Shown piece after piece: positions 24,530-27,041 of a stretch of 27,041 bases of DNA. A model generated the notes under the pieces. That model worked only from the letters and a program-made list of their open reading frames with translations, ran no database searches and had not been told where the DNA came from. How positions within the stretch are numbered: the stretch's first letter is position 1; each line of letters opens with the position of its first letter. The stretch spans positions 1-27,041 of the forward strand of contig DGNZ01000294.1 in NCBI GenBank assembly GCA_002389175.1. The letters run 5' to 3'. A program made the translations under genes and the position numbers. The DNA comes from Rhodospirillaceae bacterium UBA4479 (GTDB lineage: Bacteria > Pseudomonadota > Alphaproteobacteria > Rhodospirillales > Casp-alpha2).

Positions 24530-25717
24530 CTAAACGACCACGCGACTCACAAAATCTTTGATCTGGTCATCATCAAATCCATATTCCTTGAGAATCTCAG
24601 ACGTGTGCTCGCCACGATCAGGCGTCGCCATGCCTGTTTTCGGATCATGCTTGGATAATTTCACACCTTGCGGCAACAGGTCCATATCCCCCAATGTTTT
24701 ATGTGTCACTGGATGGCGCAGCCCCAAGTGTTTCACCTGTGGATCATCATACAACTTATCAATGCTGTTGATATGGCCACACGGCACACCCGACGCACTG
24801 AATAAATCGATCAGTTCATCCGAGGTATAATTGACCGTATGTTTTTCCAACGCGGCATTCACTGCGTCGCGGTTTTCAGAGCGCAACTCGCCCGTCGAAA
24901 AGTCAGTATTATTTGTGATTTCAGGGTCATCCAACACCTCGCAAATCCGGTCCCACATCTGATCGCCCGCGGCAGCAATATTGATATGGCCGTCCTTGGT
25001 CGCGAAAACCCCGGTTGGGATAGAGGTCGGATGATTATTTCCAGCCTGTCCCGCGACCTCGCCTTTGATCAAATAACGTGCGACCTGGAAATCCAACATC
25101 GCCACCATCGCCTGTAGCAGGGAGGTTTGCACCCACTGGCCTTCGCCTGTTTGTTCGCGTTCTAACAACGCAACCATCGTGCCCATGGCGCCGTACATGC
25201 CAGCCGTCAAATCGGCGACAGGAATGCCGACCCGCACTGGACCTTGGCCTGGTATGCCCGTGATCGACATCAATCCGCCCATGCCTTGTGCAATTTGGTC
25301 GAAACCCGGTCGTTTTTCATATGGTCCGTCTTGGCCAAACCCCGAAATCGATAGCAATACGATTTTCTTATTCACGCCGCGTAGGGTTTCATAATCGATG
25401 CCCAAGCGGTTTTTCACATCAGGTCGGAAATTTTCAACCACGACATCAGCCGTTTCTACCATCTTCAAAAAGATATCGCGCGCAGTCGCATCTTTAAGGT
25501 TTAGCGTCATCGAACGCTTGTTTCGGTGAATACTTTGAAAGTCTGGTCCGTGGCGTGCGCCACCCATGCCTTTGCCTTGATCCAATGCCTCTGGAGCCTC
25601 GATCTTAATGACGTTCGCACCCCAGTCGGCAAACTGCCGAACAGCTGTTGGTCCAGAACGAACCCGCGTCAAATCCAATACTGTGAAATGCGACAGCGGC
25701 CCTTGGTACGACTCCAT
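24530..25717 (-). CDS. Class III CoA-transferase (CaiB/BaiF family)
   Basis: A 395-residue family III transferase. The N-terminal LDLTRVRSGPTAVRQFADWGANVIKIE is the CoA-binding opening of the family, and D169 in GIPVADLTAGMYG stands at the position of the catalytic aspartate of formyl-CoA transferase. It moves CoA between carboxylic acids through an aspartyl anhydride. GGAG lies nine bases before the ATG. It is 19 bp from the upstream TerB gene and one base from the downstream thioesterase. The acid substrate cannot be read from the sequence. Confidence 0.92.
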   Translation of the reverse strand: MESYQGPLSHFTVLDLTRVRSGPTAVRQFADWGANVIKIEAPEALDQGKGMGGARHGPDFQSIHRNKRSMTLNLKDATARDIFLKMVETADVVVENFRPDVKNRLGIDYETLRGVNKKIVLLSISGFGQDGPYEKRPGFDQIAQGMGGLMSITGIPGQGPVRVGIPVADLTAGMYGAMGTMVALLEREQTGEGQWVQTSLLQAMVAMLDFQVARYLIKGEVAGQAGNNHPTSIPTGVFATKDGHINIAAAGDQMWDRICEVLDDPEITNNTDFSTGELRSENRDAVNAALEKHTVNYTSDELIDLFSASGVPCGHINSIDKLYDDPQVKHLGLRHPVTHKTLGDMDLLPQGVKLSKHDPKTGMATPDRGEHTSEILKEYGFDDDQIKDFVSRVVV

Positions 25718-25736
25718 CTTTTCTTACTCCTAATGT

Positions 25737-26204
25737 TTAAACAGGTTGGGGTTTTAATGGTGCGATCATATCAAGAGCCACATCGGACTCCATATCAATC
25801 ATCATCGCCAAGCGTTCAATCTCGTCGATTTCTGATTGTCGGACATAACCGTCTGCTTCGCTGATCGCATGGCAAATCACTAATAACAGCGCAGCCGCTT
25901 CGGGATCTTCTGCTGCAGCAAGTTGAACGGCTTTTCGTGCGACTGCAGCACCTTCGGGACTTTTGCGAACTTCACCGACATAGCGAACGTAGCTCTCAAT
26001 ACCTTTTTCTGGATCTTGTTCTTTTAAGATATCCAGGACACGCATTAATCGGCCAACTTCAGCACCTTCGGATACGCTGGCATCGCCATCAGCGATTGCG
26101 ACCAAGGCCGCCGCAGCCATTGCGCCTTCCATAAAGGTCTTGCCGCGGTGACGTGCGAACACGCGTCGAGTTTGATCTGAAAAACGTTCTATTAGTCCTG
26201 GCAA
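25737..26204 (-). CDS. TerB-like protein
   Basis: A small acidic, all-helical protein of the TerB (tellurite resistance B) superfamily. AIADGDASVSEGAEVGRL and a second SEADGYVRQSEIDEIERL carry the paired acidic metal-binding sites of the fold. The frame reaches GTG 26222; ATG 26216 and TTG 26204 are alternatives, and I chose TTG because GGAGG lies exactly five bases before it. This gives 155 residues. Stand-alone TerB proteins are thought to sense stress or metals, often with other Ter genes, but none is here. It is upstream of the CoA-transferase on the same strand. Confidence 0.75.
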   Translation of the reverse strand: MPGLIERFSDQTRRVFARHRGKTFMEGAMAAAALVAIADGDASVSEGAEVGRLMRVLDILKEQDPEKGIESYVRYVGEVRKSPEGAAVARKAVQLAAAEDPEAAALLLVICHAISEADGYVRQSEIDEIERLAMMIDMESDVALDMIAPLKPQPV

Positions 26205-26267
26205 GTGATCCTCCATAAGCACGGCGCGATCCTAGCACGCGCTTATTTTGAAGATAAAGCATCAGGC

Positions 26268-26295
26268 AAAAAGAAAGCCAGGCACAGGGCCCGGC
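26268..26295 (-). terminator. Intrinsic terminator downstream of the histidine kinase
   Basis: On the minus strand, GCCGGGC and GCCTGGC pair over seven positions (one G-T) around a five-base loop, followed by TTTCTTTTTG. It lies 108 bp after the kinase stop and before the TerB start on the same strand, so it separates the two transcripts. The 108 bp between holds no gene I can support. Confidence 0.78.
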
Positions 26296-26402
26296 GAAGG
26301 AGAAGTGAATATCATGGTTAACTTACGCTTAGGTGTATTGTTTCACAGTGATGGCTGTCACAGGAGCTCAATTTTACTAAGATCAACAGGAAAACGCCTA
26401 AA

Positions 26403-27041
26403 TTAGGACTCTGGATCAACGGTCCGCTGAGGCGGGAAAATAACGAACATACGGGTCCCCACTCCGGGTTCACTCTCAATCTCAATGGCAGCACCGTGCA
26501 AGTCTGCAAGCGTTTTAACTAACGGCAGGCCCAGGCCTGTCCCCTCACGCTGGCTGATATAGTGGGTATCAACCCGATAAAATGGATTAAAGATATGAGA
26601 CAGATGCTCTTTGGGAATACCTATACCCGTATCTGTAACAACCAGCCGTGCCCTGCCCTTTTCATCGACTTCAGCGCTAAGCGTCACGCGACCATCAGGA
26701 TCAGTGAATTTAATAGCGTTGCCGACAAGATTGATCAGTATTTGTTTTAAGCGGCGCAAATCCCCTTTGAACCGGATCGGCTTATCTGGAACCTGCAACG
26801 ATACGATGACCTGGCTTTTGTGCGCCCGGTGTCGCAGCATCCTCTCACACGCTTTGCATGCATCAACCAAATCCACGATTTCTTCGGAAATCGTCAGGGT
26901 CCCACTCTCGATCGACGCCACATCTAAAAGATCGTTCACAACATCTAAAAGATGAACCCCAGAAGAATTGATCGCACCAGCGTATTCTACATACTGCGGC
27001 AAGGCTTCACCCATCATTTGATCTTTGATCATCTGTGAGAA
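26403..27041 (-). CDS. Sensor histidine kinase, C-terminal part (runs off the window)
   Basis: The visible 212 codons continue past position 27041; codons FSQ before the first methionine fit the segment just after the HisKA phosphorylated histidine. Then come the dimerisation helix HLLDVVNDLLDVASIESG and the ATPase domain with N box LVGNAIKFTDPDG, G1 box VVTDTGIGIP, F box FNPFYRVD and G2 box GTGLGLPLVK. These are all intact, so it should be an active kinase. The sensor part and the partner response regulator are outside the window. The ATG at 27032 is internal, not the true start. Confidence 0.92.
   Translation of the reverse strand, partial: FSQMIKDQMMGEALPQYVEYAGAINSSGVHLLDVVNDLLDVASIESGTLTISEEIVDLVDACKACERMLRHRAHKSQVIVSLQVPDKPIRFKGDLRRLKQILINLVGNAIKFTDPDGRVTLSAEVDEKGRARLVVTDTGIGIPKEHLSHIFNPFYRVDTHYISQREGTGLGLPLVKTLADLHGAAIEIESEPGVGTRMFVIFPPQRTVDPES

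Noticed and set aside
26314..26406. A 30-codon plus-strand frame starting at ATG 26314 behind a GGAG-like sequence
   Set aside because: It is short, has no recognisable content and runs into the end of the histidine kinase on the other strand; likely chance.

Overview
The window looks like a piece of an alphaproteobacterial chromosome of moderate GC content. The pointers are an alpha-type RpoH next to an RluD-type pseudouridine synthase, an ECF sigma/ChrR-type zinc anti-sigma pair, a TAXI-family TRAP transporter and a CaiB/BaiF CoA-transferase. I see no insertion sequence, integrase, phage module or CRISPR array. A marine member of the Rhodospirillales or a related order is only a guess from gene content.

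Layout. 1-77: 3' truncated tRNA-Ser(GCU), minus strand. 270-4857: housekeeping block with a nitroreductase, an unrecognised basic protein, rpoH, rluD, a small membrane protein and a JAMM metalloprotease read from a TTG start overlapping the previous stop. 4961-14860: amine/amino-acid oxidation island with a solo FAD oxidase, a three-subunit HcnABC/opine-oxidase-like dehydrogenase, a LysR regulator, a TAXI TRAP binding protein with fused permease, and a DadA-like FAD dehydrogenase. The regulator gene and transporter genes are divergent around a perfect palindrome of the LysR T-N11-A type. 14871-20527: stress-response block with chrR-like anti-sigma and rpoE-like sigma (minus), a divergent operon FAD amine oxidase/DUF1365/cyclopropane-synthase-like methyltransferase (plus), and a convergent SDR (minus). 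Three promoters with the same layout, TGATC(C/T)-N16-CGTA, lie in front of the sigma factor, the lipid operon and the SDR. The block therefore reads as a self-contained regulon of the kind known for singlet-oxygen responses, probably acting on membrane fatty acids.

20608-24006: tightly overlapping three-gene minus-strand operon (539, 177 and 418 aa) that I do not recognise. Its last product has a Lon-S16-like fold with the serine kept but the catalytic lysine replaced, followed by one membrane anchor and a presumed periplasmic domain. This is the best candidate for an undescribed system. 24094-26204: TerB-like protein, class III CoA-transferase and 4HBT thioesterase, same strand and closely spaced. 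26268-26295: terminator; 26403-27041: C-terminal part of a histidine kinase running off the window.

The main testable ideas are the three-promoter sigma regulon, the palindrome-controlled uptake/oxidation island, and the S16-like membrane operon.
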